Assembly (NCBI RefSeq): GCF_014873495.1
Contig: NZ_JADBGF010000001.1
Coordinates: 4,774,001-4,838,000 of the forward strand
Origin: Streptomyces stelliscabiei
Lineage (GTDB): Bacteria; Actinomycetota; Actinomycetes; Streptomycetales; Streptomycetaceae
Length of the DNA stretch: 64,000 nucleotides
Direction: 5' to 3'
The notes below the pieces were generated by a model, which saw nothing but the letters and a program-made list of their open reading frames with translations, searched no databases and had not been told where the DNA came from. Made by a program: the position numbers and the translations under genes. Shown here piece by piece: positions 9,149-16,794 of the stretch (its first letter is position 1; every line of letters begins with the position of its first letter).

Positions 9149-9942
9149 CGGGTGGTCTCCTTCGGCTCGCGTCCCGTTCCCGGGGGGCCGGCGAAGGCCT
9201 GGGCGATGTCCAGCCAGCGATCGGCGTCGGCGCCCTCGGTGCGGAGGACGAGGTCGGTGCGGTGGGCGCGCTGGGTGACCAGGAGACAGAAGTCGAGGGC
9301 GAGACCGCCGACGCGGTCGGTCGCGTCCTCGGGGCCGTACGTCCACACCTCGCCGGCGGGGCTGGTGAGTTCCACGCGGAACTCCTCGAAGGGCGGGGTG
9401 AGCCCATGCACGCCGAACGCGAAATCGCGGGTGCGGATGCCGAGCCGGACGATGTGGCGGAGCCGGTCGCCTGGGGCGATCCGGGGGACTCCGAGGGCGT
9501 CGGCGATGTCCAGGCCGTGGGCCCAGGTCTCCATCAGGCGGGCGGTCGCCATGGAGGCGGTGGACATGGGCGGGCCGTACCAGGGGAACCGCGCACCCTC
9601 GGGCGCCGCGCGCAGGGCGTCCTCCAGGGCCGCGCGCCCGGCCCGCCAGTCCGCGACCAGTCGCTCGGGGGGCTTCGCGGCCCCTTCCTCCGCGCCGATG
9701 TCCACGAAGTCGCCAGGCGCGGTCAGCGCGCTCTCGACCTCACGGGCGAAGGCGACCTGGTCGGTCACGGCCAGCACGGAGGAGTGGTCCGTCCAGGCGA
9801 GGTGGGCGATCTGGTGGGCGACGGTCCAGCCGGGGGCGGGCGTATCGAGCGCCCACTGTTCCGGGCTCAACTCGGCTACGAGCAGGTCGAGTTGCTCGCT
9901 CTCGGCATGGAGGTCGTCGATTACGGGCGTGGGGTCGGCCAT
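9145..9942 (-). CDS. TIGR03084-family DinB/MDMPI-like metal-binding protein
   Basis: A 265-residue protein. Motifs such as WTVAHQIAHLAW (about 40-51) and METWAHGLDIADALG place the histidines expected in the maleylpyruvate-isomerase/DinB helical-bundle fold. The family is defined from actinobacteria; its reaction is not known to me. It is the first gene of the operon, overlapping the next start by four bases. The ATG at 9942 lies close to the candidate operator at 9971-9986 and has no clear Shine-Dalgarno, so translation could be from a short or leaderless message. A possible role in thiol or hydration chemistry of the pathway is only inference. Confidence 0.8.
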   Translation of the reverse strand: MADPTPVIDDLHAESEQLDLLVAELSPEQWALDTPAPGWTVAHQIAHLAWTDHSSVLAVTDQVAFAREVESALTAPGDFVDIGAEEGAAKPPERLVADWRAGRAALEDALRAAPEGARFPWYGPPMSTASMATARLMETWAHGLDIADALGVPRIAPGDRLRHIVRLGIRTRDFAFGVHGLTPPFEEFRVELTSPAGEVWTYGPEDATDRVGGLALDFCLLVTQRAHRTDLVLRTEGADADRWLDIAQAFAGPPGTGREPKETTR

Positions 9943-9970
9943 GGGGGGAGCATGGCAGCGAGGGCAGAAA

Positions 9971-9986
9971 CAAGCAAGCGTGCTTG
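9971..9986. promoter_or_regulatory. Perfect inverted repeat, likely operator of the acyl-CoA operon
   Basis: CAAGCAAGCGTGCTTG: arms CAAGCA and TGCTTG around AGCG, 29 bases upstream of the first gene of the operon. Size and symmetry suit a TetR dimer, and the last operon gene visible is a TetR regulator, so autoregulation of the cluster is the simplest reading (inference). Confidence 0.6.
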
Positions 9987-10111
9987 GATTTTTGGTCGCC
10001 GATTCACCCGGCCGGTCCGCCGCACTCACGGGGAGGGAGGGGGAGGAGACGCCAGGAGGCGGGCGGCGGCACAAGGAGACGGGTGGCGGCGCAAGGAGAC
10101 GGGTGGGTAGG

Positions 10112-10166
10112 CGGGAGGAGGCGGGGTGGATAGGCGGAAGAAGGCGGGGTGGATAGGCGGAAGAAG
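10112..10166. repeat. Short tandem repeat, 23-base unit
   Basis: Unit gcggggtggataggcggaag plus aag occurs twice head to tail, with degenerate copies before it (ggcgggaggag, caaggagacgggtggcggcg twice from about 10070). It fills the gap between the operon promoter and the EamA gene. No coding potential that I trust; function unknown. Confidence 0.7.
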
Positions 10167-10295
10167 GCGTAAGTTGCAAAACTGATTACAGCCATGACTT
10201 AGTCCATTGCCTTGCACTACCGAGTCCCTCATACTGAACGAAACGCCCTCTCCGCCCCTCCGAACCCCGCACTCCGCTCTCCTTGGACGGCCCCC

Positions 10296-11273
10296 GTGAC
10301 ACTCCCCAGCGCTGACCAGTCCGCGCCCGCCGCAGCCGCAGCCGCGACCGCGCCGTCGGCCGGAACCGGGCTCGCCTCCGGCGACACCCGCGCCTCACGC
10401 GCTCCACGTGGCCTCGGGTCTCTCGGGCCCGTGGGGCTGGTGCTGGCCGGCGGGATCTCGGTGCAGTTCGGCGGTGCCTTGGCGGTGACGCTGATGCCGC
10501 GCGCCGGGGCGCTCGGGGTGGTGACCCTGCGGCTCGCGGTGGCCGCGCTGGTGATGCTCGTGGTCTGCCGCCCCCGGCTGCGCGGGCACTCGCGCACCGA
10601 CTGGAGCACGGTGGTCGTCTTCGGCGCCACCATGGCCGCGATGAACGGCCTCTTCTACCAGTCCATCGCCCGCATCCCGCTCGGCCCCGCCGTCACCCTG
10701 GAGGTGCTCGGCCCGCTGGTGCTCTCCGTCCTCGCGTCCCGTCGCGCCGTGAACATGGTGTGGGCCGGGCTCGCCCTCTGCGGTGTCTTCCTGCTCGGGG
10801 GCGGCGGGGACTTCGGCGCCCTCGACCCGCTCGGCGTGGCCTTCGCCCTGGCCGCCGGGCTGATGTGGGCCCTGTACATCGTCTTCAGCGCGCGTACGGG
10901 GAGGCGGTTCCCGCAGGCCGACGGGCTGGCGCTGGCCATGGTCGTCGCGGCGGTGCTGTTCCTGCCGCTCGGGATCGTCGAGTCGGGGACGCGGCTTCTC
11001 GACCCGACGACGCTCGCCCTGGGCGCCGCCGTCGCCGTCCTGTCCTCCGTCCTCCCCTACACCCTGGAACTCCTCGCCCTGCGCCGCATGCCCGCGTCCA
11101 CCTTCGCGGTCCTCATGAGCCTGGAGCCCGCGATCGCCGCGACCGCCGGCTTCCTGATCCTCGACCAGGCCCTCGCCGCCACCGAGGCCCTCGCCATCGC
11201 CCTGGTCATCGGGGCGAGCATGGGGGCGGTGCGGACGCAGGTGGGGCGGGGGAAGGCGGGGGTCGCGGGGTGA
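10296..11273 (+). CDS. EamA/DMT-family transporter
   Basis: About 325 residues with ten hydrophobic segments in two EamA repeats: first VGLVLAGGISVQFGGALA, LRLAVAALVMLVV and so on; the second from about LGVAFALAAGLMWALYI to ALAIALVIGASMGAV. Such proteins export amino acids or metabolites (RhtA type). I chose the GTG at 10296 (MTLPSADQS), preceded by GGACGG; a TTG at 10212 would add 28 residues without recognisable sequence. It is preceded by an AT-richer patch (ttgcaaaactgattac around 10173) that may hold its promoter. Substrate unknown. Confidence 0.85.
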   Translation: MTLPSADQSAPAAAAAATAPSAGTGLASGDTRASRAPRGLGSLGPVGLVLAGGISVQFGGALAVTLMPRAGALGVVTLRLAVAALVMLVVCRPRLRGHSRTDWSTVVVFGATMAAMNGLFYQSIARIPLGPAVTLEVLGPLVLSVLASRRAVNMVWAGLALCGVFLLGGGGDFGALDPLGVAFALAAGLMWALYIVFSARTGRRFPQADGLALAMVVAAVLFLPLGIVESGTRLLDPTTLALGAAVAVLSSVLPYTLELLALRRMPASTFAVLMSLEPAIAATAGFLILDQALAATEALAIALVIGASMGAVRTQVGRGKAGVAG

Positions 11274-11296
11274 GGGGGACGAGACCGCACACCGAC

Positions 11297-11605
11297 ATGA
11301 CCGGCCTTGTCGGCCGCCTTCTCGCATGGGTCGGCTTGCTCTCGAAGCCGAGCGGCAGACACCGCGCCACTCCTGGCCGGCGTTCCCGACCTGTCGCCGC
11401 CGCACCCCTCACCCTCGGCACCTCGCTGCCCGCCCACCGGAGCCCCTATGGCCTCCACGACACCATCGATGGCACCACCACCATCGCTGTACGCCCCTAC
11501 GTCACCGCCCACGAGCAACGGCAGCGGCGCCGCGAACTCGCCATGGCGGCCATGGGGCTCGACATGCCCGGTCCGTACTGGATCCATGGGACGGAAGTCG
11601 CGTGA
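11297..11605 (+). CDS. Small conserved hypothetical protein (first of a pair)
   Basis: 102 residues from an ATG at 11297: basic N terminus (LVGRLLAWVGLL, PSGRHRATPGRRSR) and a C-terminal half reading VRPYVTAHEQRQRRRELA and LDMPGPYWIHG. I recall similar small proteins occurring repeatedly in Streptomyces genomes upstream of a second small protein, but I cannot name a family. Its stop overlaps the GTG of the next gene (11602), supporting a two-gene unit. No signal peptide or membrane segment is obvious apart from a short hydrophobic stretch near residue 10. Confidence 0.6.
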   Translation: MTGLVGRLLAWVGLLSKPSGRHRATPGRRSRPVAAAPLTLGTSLPAHRSPYGLHDTIDGTTTIAVRPYVTAHEQRQRRRELAMAAMGLDMPGPYWIHGTEVA

Positions 11606-11920
11606 GGGAGCCGAAAGCGGAAGCCGACACAGAAGCGTTCCAGCGTTCTGAAGGCGAGGTACGACTGCTCCCCTGGACCGACATCGAAGGAAGGTCGTGC
11701 TATCTCGTCAGCGACGTCAGTGGGCGGACCGATCTCACGCCTCGCCGACACCACCGAAGCCATCCAGCTCGGCATGGCCTCGGAACTCCTCGCCCACGCC
11801 CGAGACATGCTGCCGAACGCCCTGCCCGGTGAACTCGGATTCCTGGCTGCCAGGTTGACCGAGGCCCTCGCCGACACGCTTCGAGTCGCCGAGAGCCGGG
11901 GGCACCGCTTGGGCCCGTGA
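11602..11920 (+). pseudogene. Small conserved hypothetical protein, interrupted by a one-base frameshift
   Basis: From GTG 11602 the frame reads MREPKAEADTEAFQR, then EVRLLPWTDIEGRSCYLVSD, and then becomes basic nonsense. From about 11726 another frame continues logically: GGPISRLADTTEAIQLGMAS, ending ADTLRVAESRGHRLGP at 11920. Removing one base at the run tgggcgg (around 11721-11727, for example c11725) joins them as LVSDVSGGPISRLAD. The acidic start, LLPW and SRLADT features match the partner of the preceding small protein as I recall it. Either a recent inactivation or a sequencing error. The second half could restart at GTG 11720. Confidence 0.6.
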
Positions 11921-12006
11921 ACGCGGGCAACGAGCGGGGATCAATCGAGTCCGGTGACTGCGGCGCTGTTCGTCGGAGCCACCGGACGCTGTTGTATAAC
12001 CGCTCT

Positions 12007-12366
12007 GTGATCTACCACGTCGTCTCCCTCGATGCCTGGAACGCCCACCCCGACCAGCCGTACGCGCCCGCCTCGCTCCCGGAGGACGGGTTCGTGCACT
12101 GTTCCCCCGACGAGGCGACGACCCTCGCCGTCATCAACGCCTTCTACCAGGACGCGCCCAAGCCGCTGCACGTGCTCGTCCTCGACGAGGAACGCCTGGC
12201 CGCCCGGGTGGAGTTCGAGGCGGCCGCGCCCGCTCCGCCACCGGGGGTCGGGGCGGACGTTCTGTTCCCCCATGTGTTCGGGCCTCTCGACCGGGACGCC
12301 GTGGTGGGCGTCCTGGAAATCCAGTGGGACGCGGAGGGGCGCGCGACGGGTCTCGGCGAGAACTGA
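12007..12366 (+). CDS. DUF952 domain protein
   Basis: 119 residues starting VIYHVVSLDAWNAHPDQPYA, followed by EDGFVHCSPDEATTL and VLFPHVFGPLDRDAVVGV, the standard DUF952 pattern (small glutathione-S-transferase-like or ADP-ribosyltransferase-like fold; function unsettled). GTG 12007 was chosen because it begins the conserved sequence and because tataac (11995-12000) lies six bases before it, so the message may be leaderless. A longer frame from 11917 has no conserved content. Single gene, facing the TPR gene, with a repeat element between. Confidence 0.82.
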   Translation: MIYHVVSLDAWNAHPDQPYAPASLPEDGFVHCSPDEATTLAVINAFYQDAPKPLHVLVLDEERLAARVEFEAAAPAPPPGVGADVLFPHVFGPLDRDAVVGVLEIQWDAEGRATGLGEN

Positions 12367-12404
12367 CGTTCAGTCCATCGGCGCTTCGGGGCCGGCCCCA
12401 CTTA

Positions 12405-12539
12405 GGGCCTGTCGTTTGGATCATGAACGGCTTCGGGCCACAGTGTCTGATGACCGCAGATGCGCGTGCCGAGCCCCGCGGCCCAGGCGCGATCCAAACG
12501 ACAGGCCCCAAGCGCCCCGCCGCGCGGTACGACAGGCCC
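12405..12539. mobile_element. MITE-like element with nested terminal inverted repeats
   Basis: An 18-base sequence, gggcctgtcgtttggatc (12405-12422), recurs exactly inverted at 12491-12508. A second, shorter right end, acgacaggccc, ends at 12539. The outer ends are flanked by TA on both sides (12403-12404 and 12540-12541), as expected for a TA target duplication. There is no transposase frame inside the 135 bases. The left/right ends resemble terminal repeats I recall from Streptomyces insertion-sequence remnants (not verified). Confidence 0.7.
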
Positions 12540-13186
12540 TAGGAGGCGATCAGCGTGCGGGCTTGCTCGATCCATCCCGACACGGCCTTGGCACCGCAGT
12601 TCTCGGCAACGGACCGGGCCTCACGGAGGTGGCGGGACGCCGCCGAGGAGTCGCCTGTTTCGGCCGCGAGGTAGGCCAGTGCCACCAGACCGGCCGCCTC
12701 TCCGGCCCTGAAGCCGATCTCCCGGCGCAGTGTCACCGACTCGGTCAGCCGCTCGCGGGCCCGGTCGAAGTGGCCCGCGTCCTTGTCCGTGAAGCCGAGA
12801 TGACGGACCGCATAGGACATCGTCATCCGGTCGTCGACGGATTGCGCCAGCGCGTACGACCGCTCGAAGTAGCGCCTGCCGGTGGCGCCGTCCCCCTTGA
12901 CCACCTGATGCCAGCAGCCGACCCAGAACAACGCGTCCGCCTCGCCCGAGGCGTCCCCCAGACGCTCGTACAGCTCGGCCGCACGCTCGAACAGCACCAG
13001 TTCCTGGCTGTTCTCCACCCGATCGTTCAGGAAGCGGACGTGCAGCAGCTTGCCCCGCGCCAGGGAAAGCGGCGCCTCGACCGCGTCCAGCACGCCGTCG
13101 GACCGCTCCAGCGCGGACGTGTCCCCGCCGAACATCGCCGCTTCGAAGAGTTCTCCCGCATGGTCGATCCAGTCCTGTCCTTGCAT
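12539..13186 (-). CDS. TPR-type helical repeat protein
   Basis: 215 residues, rich in helical repeats: ELYERLGDASGEADALFWVG, GRRYFERSYALAQSVDDR, SYAVRHLGFTDKDAGHFDRA, EAAGLVALAYLAAETGDS. These are spaced about 40 residues apart as in tetratricopeptide repeats. No enzymatic motif; likely cytosolic protein-binding role. A GGGGAGGGG ribosome site precedes the ATG. The stop codon TAG (12539-12541) lies across the edge of the MITE-like element, so the natural C terminus may have been changed by that insertion. It is transcribed alone, away from the large oxidoreductase. Confidence 0.75.
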   Translation of the reverse strand: MQGQDWIDHAGELFEAAMFGGDTSALERSDGVLDAVEAPLSLARGKLLHVRFLNDRVENSQELVLFERAAELYERLGDASGEADALFWVGCWHQVVKGDGATGRRYFERSYALAQSVDDRMTMSYAVRHLGFTDKDAGHFDRARERLTESVTLRREIGFRAGEAAGLVALAYLAAETGDSSAASRHLREARSVAENCGAKAVSGWIEQARTLIAS

Positions 13187-13335
13187 GCTGCAACCCCTCC
13201 CCGTCGGACACCGGCAGCGCCGAGGTTATGCCCACGCCCCCGGGGCGGCGGGCATTTTCGGACGGCCGCTCTCCCCCATCCGAGTCGTCGGCGACCGGGA
13301 CGGCCGGGAAACGCCGGCAGCGCAGGTACGCCGCC

Positions 13336-16300
13336 TCACCCCGGCGGCCCCTGTGCTCCGTCGCCCCGGTCCAACCCCTCCGCCAGCACCTCCGCCAGGT
13401 GCAGCCCCCGTCTCCCCGCCAGCTGTTCCAGTTGCGTCCGGCACGAGAAGCCGTCCGCCAGGACCAGCGCGTCGTCGGCCGCGTCCCGTACCGCCGGGAG
13501 GAGCTGGTCCTCCGCGCAGGCGACGGAGACGTCGTAGTGGCCCTTCTCGAAGCCGAAGTTGCCGGCTAGGCCGCAGCAGCCTCCGCTGAGGTCGCCGGTG
13601 AGGCCGGCGGCGGCGCGGAGGCGGCGGTCGGGGGCGTCGCCCAGTACCGCGTGCTGGTGGCAGTGGGTCTGGCCGACGACCGGGCGGCCGACGACGGGCG
13701 GGGTCCAGTGCGGGGCGTGGCGTTCGAGCGCCTCCGCGAAGGTGAGGACCGAGGCGGCGAGCCGGTGCGCCCGGGGATCGTCGGGAAGCAGTTCGGGCAG
13801 GTCGGTGCGGAGCGTCGCGGCGCAGCTCGGTTCGAGGACGACGACGGGCAGGGCGGCAGGCACGGTCGGGGCGAGGCCCGGGTCCTCGTCCGGCGGTCGC
13901 CGCCGCGGCGCGGGGCTCACGGGCGCGTCGAGGACGTCCAGCACCTCCAGCATGTCCAGGGTGCGGCGCAGCACCGCGCGGGCCCGGTCGAGCTGGCCCG
14001 TCGAGATGTAGGTCAGGCCGCAGCAGACCCGGGCCCCGCCCGTCGCGAACGGTGCCCGGTGGATCCGTGGCCGGGTGGGCCGCGACCGGGTGAGGGCGGC
14101 CTCCTCGCCCCCGGCCTCCCGGCGGACGGGGTCCGACCGCCGCGCCCAGGCCTGCCTTCGCCCCGTCCACGGCGTCGACGGCACGATCACCCGCAGACCG
14201 GCCGCCTCCAGCACCTTCAGCGCCGCCTGCCCCACGGACGGAGAGAGGTGTTCCGTGAAGGTGTCCGTCCACAGGAGCACGGTCGGGGGTGCCTCGTGGG
14301 CAGCGGCCCGGTCCCCGGCCTCCGCCCGCCTCCCGCGCTCGCCGAGCGACCGCGCGTACCACCGCGTGAACGGCACCCGCGCGAGCCGGGGCAGCTCCCG
14401 CTCCCCCGCGATGCCGCCCAGCCGTTTCGCGAGCGCGGCCAAGGGGCGTGCGGCGGCGAGGGTGTTGACGAGGGCGGCCGTGCGCGTGCGGGCGATCAGG
14501 CGGAGCCACCGCGGCAGCCGGCCCATCGTGTGGTGGGCGGCCGGGCGGCGGCGGCCGGCGTAGTGGTGATGGAGGAACTCGGCCTTGTACGTGGCCATGT
14601 CGACGCCGACCGGGCAGTCGGAACGGCAGCCCTTGCAGGAGAGGCAGAGGTCGAGGGCGTCCCGTACCTCGGGCGAGCGCCAGCCGTCGGTGACCACCTC
14701 GCCGGCCAGCATCTCGTGCAGGAGGCGGGCCCGGCCCCGGGTGGAGTGCTCCTCCTCCCCCGTCGCGCGGAAGGAGGGGCACATGACGGCTCCGGACGCC
14801 GGACTCACCTCGGTCGTCCGGCACTTGGCGACGCCCACGCAACGCCGGACCGCCGCCGAGAAGTCCCCGCCGTCGTCGGGGTAGGCGAACTCCACCGGCA
14901 CGGGTGTGCGCGGCAGCACCGCGAAGCGCAGGTTCGCGTCGAGGGGGGCGGGGCGGACGAGCATGCCGGGGTTGAGGAGGTCGTCGGGGTCCCAGACGCC
15001 CTTCACCCGCTCGAACAGCCGGACCATCTCGGTGCCGTACATCGTCGGCAGGAGTTCGGCGCGGGCCTGGCCGTCGCCGTGTTCGCCGGAGAGGGAGCCG
15101 CCGTGGGAGGTGACCAGTTCGGCCATTTCCTCGGAGAAGCGGCGGAAGCGGGCGACGCCCGCCGGAGTCAGCAGATCGAAGTCGATACGGACGTGGATGC
15201 AGCCGTCGCCGAAGTGGCCGTAGGGCGTGCCCCGCAGGTCGTGGGCGCGCAGCAGGCCGCGGAAGTCCCGCAGGTACGCGCCGAGCCGGGCCGGTGGCAC
15301 CGCGCAGTCCTCCCAGCCGGGCCAGGCCTCCGTGCCGTCGGGCATACGGGTCGCCGTGCCGCTCGCGTCCTCGCGGATGCGCCACAACGCGCGCTGGGCG
15401 GCGGGGTCCGTCACCACGAGCGCGTCGGCGGCCCCGGCCGCGCGGACGATCGCGTCGGCGTGCGCCCGCGCCTCGGCGGGCGTGGCGCCGCCCGTCTCCA
15501 CGAACAGCCAGGCCCCGCCCGTCGGGAGGCCGGTCGCCCCCGGCGGGACGAGGTCCGCGGCCATGCCCTCCACCGTGAGCGGGCGGTGCGGCAGCAGGCC
15601 GGGGGCGGCCTCCGCCGCCGCGCTCTCGTCGGCGTACGCCAGCACGGCGAGGGCACGCGCGCGGGGGGCCTCGACGAGGCGTACGACCGCTTCCGTGAGC
15701 ACCCCGAGCGTGCCCTCGGAGCCGCAGAAGGAGCGGGCCACATCCGTGCCGTTCTCCGGGAGGAGGGCGTCGAGGGCGTAGCCGGAGATACGGCGGGGGA
15801 GGTCGGGGAAGCCGGTGCGCAGGAGGGCCGGCTCGCGCTCCACCAGCGTCCGGAGACCGTCCGGCGCGCCCGACCAGCCCTGCCCGAGCCGCAGCGCTTC
15901 GCCCCTGGCACCGGTCACCGCCAGTGCGCGTACGTTGTCGGCCGTCGTGCCCCAGGCGACCGAGTGGGAGCCGCAGGAGTTGTTGCCGATCATGCCGCCG
16001 AGGGTGCAGCGGCTGTGGGTGGAGGGGTCGGGGCCGAAGCGCAGGCCGTGCGGGGCGGCGGCCTCCTGGAGCCGGTCCAGGACCAGGCCGGGCTGGACGA
16101 CCGCCGTGCGTGCCTCGGGGTCGAGGGAGACCAGCCGGTTCATGTGGCGGGTGAGGTCCAGCACCACGCCCGTGCCCGTGGCCTGCCCGGCGATCGACGT
16201 GCCGCCGCCGCGCGCGACGACCGGGACGCCGTGCTCCCGGCACACGGACAGGACGGCCGCCACGTCGTCCGCGTCCCGGGGGGCGACCACGCCGAGCGGC

Positions 16301-16491
16301 ACCCGCCGGTAGTTGGAGGCGTCCATCGTCACCAGGGCGCGTGCCGTCACGTCGAAGGCGGCCTCGCCGCGCACGCCGGCCGCCCGCAGCGCGGCGGGCA
16401 GCGCGGCCCGCAGCGTCGCCGCGTCCGCGTCACCTGCGGCGTCCCTCGCGCTCGCGCCGCCATCGCCCGTCCTGCCCCCGAGTTCCGTCAT
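13336..16491 (-). CDS. FAD-linked oxidase fused to Fe-S/CCG domains (D-lactate / D-2-hydroxyacid dehydrogenase-like)
   Basis: 1051 residues. N half: a PCMH-type FAD-binding domain (PVVARGGGTSIAGQA, GNNSCGSHSVAWGTTADNV) and FAD-oxidase C-terminal domain (GTPYGHFGDGCIHVRIDFD, SGEHGDGQAR). C half: a cluster motif C-L-S-C-K-G-C-R-S-D-C-P in a ferredoxin-like domain, then two CCG cysteine-rich motifs (RVCCGLTYISTGQ and GGCCGLAGNFGFEKGHYDVS). This is the GlcD plus GlcF arrangement in one chain, as in large actinobacterial D-lactate or D-2-hydroxyglutarate dehydrogenases; membrane quinone or another carrier accepts the electrons. Start at ATG 16491 because an N-terminal extension in frame lacks conservation. 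It diverges from the conservon. Confidence 0.85.
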   Translation of the reverse strand: MTELGGRTGDGGASARDAAGDADAATLRAALPAALRAAGVRGEAAFDVTARALVTMDASNYRRVPLGVVAPRDADDVAAVLSVCREHGVPVVARGGGTSIAGQATGTGVVLDLTRHMNRLVSLDPEARTAVVQPGLVLDRLQEAAAPHGLRFGPDPSTHSRCTLGGMIGNNSCGSHSVAWGTTADNVRALAVTGARGEALRLGQGWSGAPDGLRTLVEREPALLRTGFPDLPRRISGYALDALLPENGTDVARSFCGSEGTLGVLTEAVVRLVEAPRARALAVLAYADESAAAEAAPGLLPHRPLTVEGMAADLVPPGATGLPTGGAWLFVETGGATPAEARAHADAIVRAAGAADALVVTDPAAQRALWRIREDASGTATRMPDGTEAWPGWEDCAVPPARLGAYLRDFRGLLRAHDLRGTPYGHFGDGCIHVRIDFDLLTPAGVARFRRFSEEMAELVTSHGGSLSGEHGDGQARAELLPTMYGTEMVRLFERVKGVWDPDDLLNPGMLVRPAPLDANLRFAVLPRTPVPVEFAYPDDGGDFSAAVRRCVGVAKCRTTEVSPASGAVMCPSFRATGEEEHSTRGRARLLHEMLAGEVVTDGWRSPEVRDALDLCLSCKGCRSDCPVGVDMATYKAEFLHHHYAGRRRPAAHHTMGRLPRWLRLIARTRTAALVNTLAAARPLAALAKRLGGIAGERELPRLARVPFTRWYARSLGERGRRAEAGDRAAAHEAPPTVLLWTDTFTEHLSPSVGQAALKVLEAAGLRVIVPSTPWTGRRQAWARRSDPVRREAGGEEAALTRSRPTRPRIHRAPFATGGARVCCGLTYISTGQLDRARAVLRRTLDMLEVLDVLDAPVSPAPRRRPPDEDPGLAPTVPAALPVVVLEPSCAATLRTDLPELLPDDPRAHRLAASVLTFAEALERHAPHWTPPVVGRPVVGQTHCHQHAVLGDAPDRRLRAAAGLTGDLSGGCCGLAGNFGFEKGHYDVSVACAEDQLLPAVRDAADDALVLADGFSCRTQLEQLAGRRGLHLAEVLAEGLDRGDGAQGPPG

Positions 16492-16794
16492 GCGTCCCAG
16501 GATGCACCCGACCACTGACAGTGACCGTGGAGCGACAGGGCGGCGATGACACAGCGGTGGGACGGCGACGGGACGCCGAGGGGAGACCGGGCGGAAAGGC
16601 GGCGCGCCGCTCACCGGGTACGTTGGCTTGATTCCGGAGAGCTAACCGGAAACCGGCCAACCCCCGTCACGAACTCCCATATAGTGACGCCCAATTGAGC
16701 ACCAGACGTCGCTTCTCGTTCAGGGACCGACCGAGTTACCCATCCAGGAACCGACTGAGTTACCGAGTTCAGAACCGACCGAGGACACCAGCCG
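16492..16794. promoter_or_regulatory. Divergent promoter region between oxidoreductase and conservon
   Basis: No gene. Contains ttccgg (16632-16637) and ccggaa (16646-16651) as an inverted repeat, and gtcac (16666-16670) with gtgac (16684-16688) framing tatagt (16680-16685), which fits the -10 consensus TAnnnT for rightward transcription. Repeats of accgagttac follow. The cvnA start has GAGGA nine bases upstream. Confidence 0.5.

Noticed and set aside
5817..10156. Very long plus-strand frames (692 and 929 codons) over the AtuA operon
   Set aside because: Antisense shadows produced by codon bias; opposite-strand genes have complete family motifs.
13651..16518. 955-codon plus-strand frame opposite the FAD/Fe-S oxidoreductase
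   Set aside because: No domain-like sequence, only Arg/Gly/Ala-rich text; the minus-strand gene has two Fe-S and FAD signatures.
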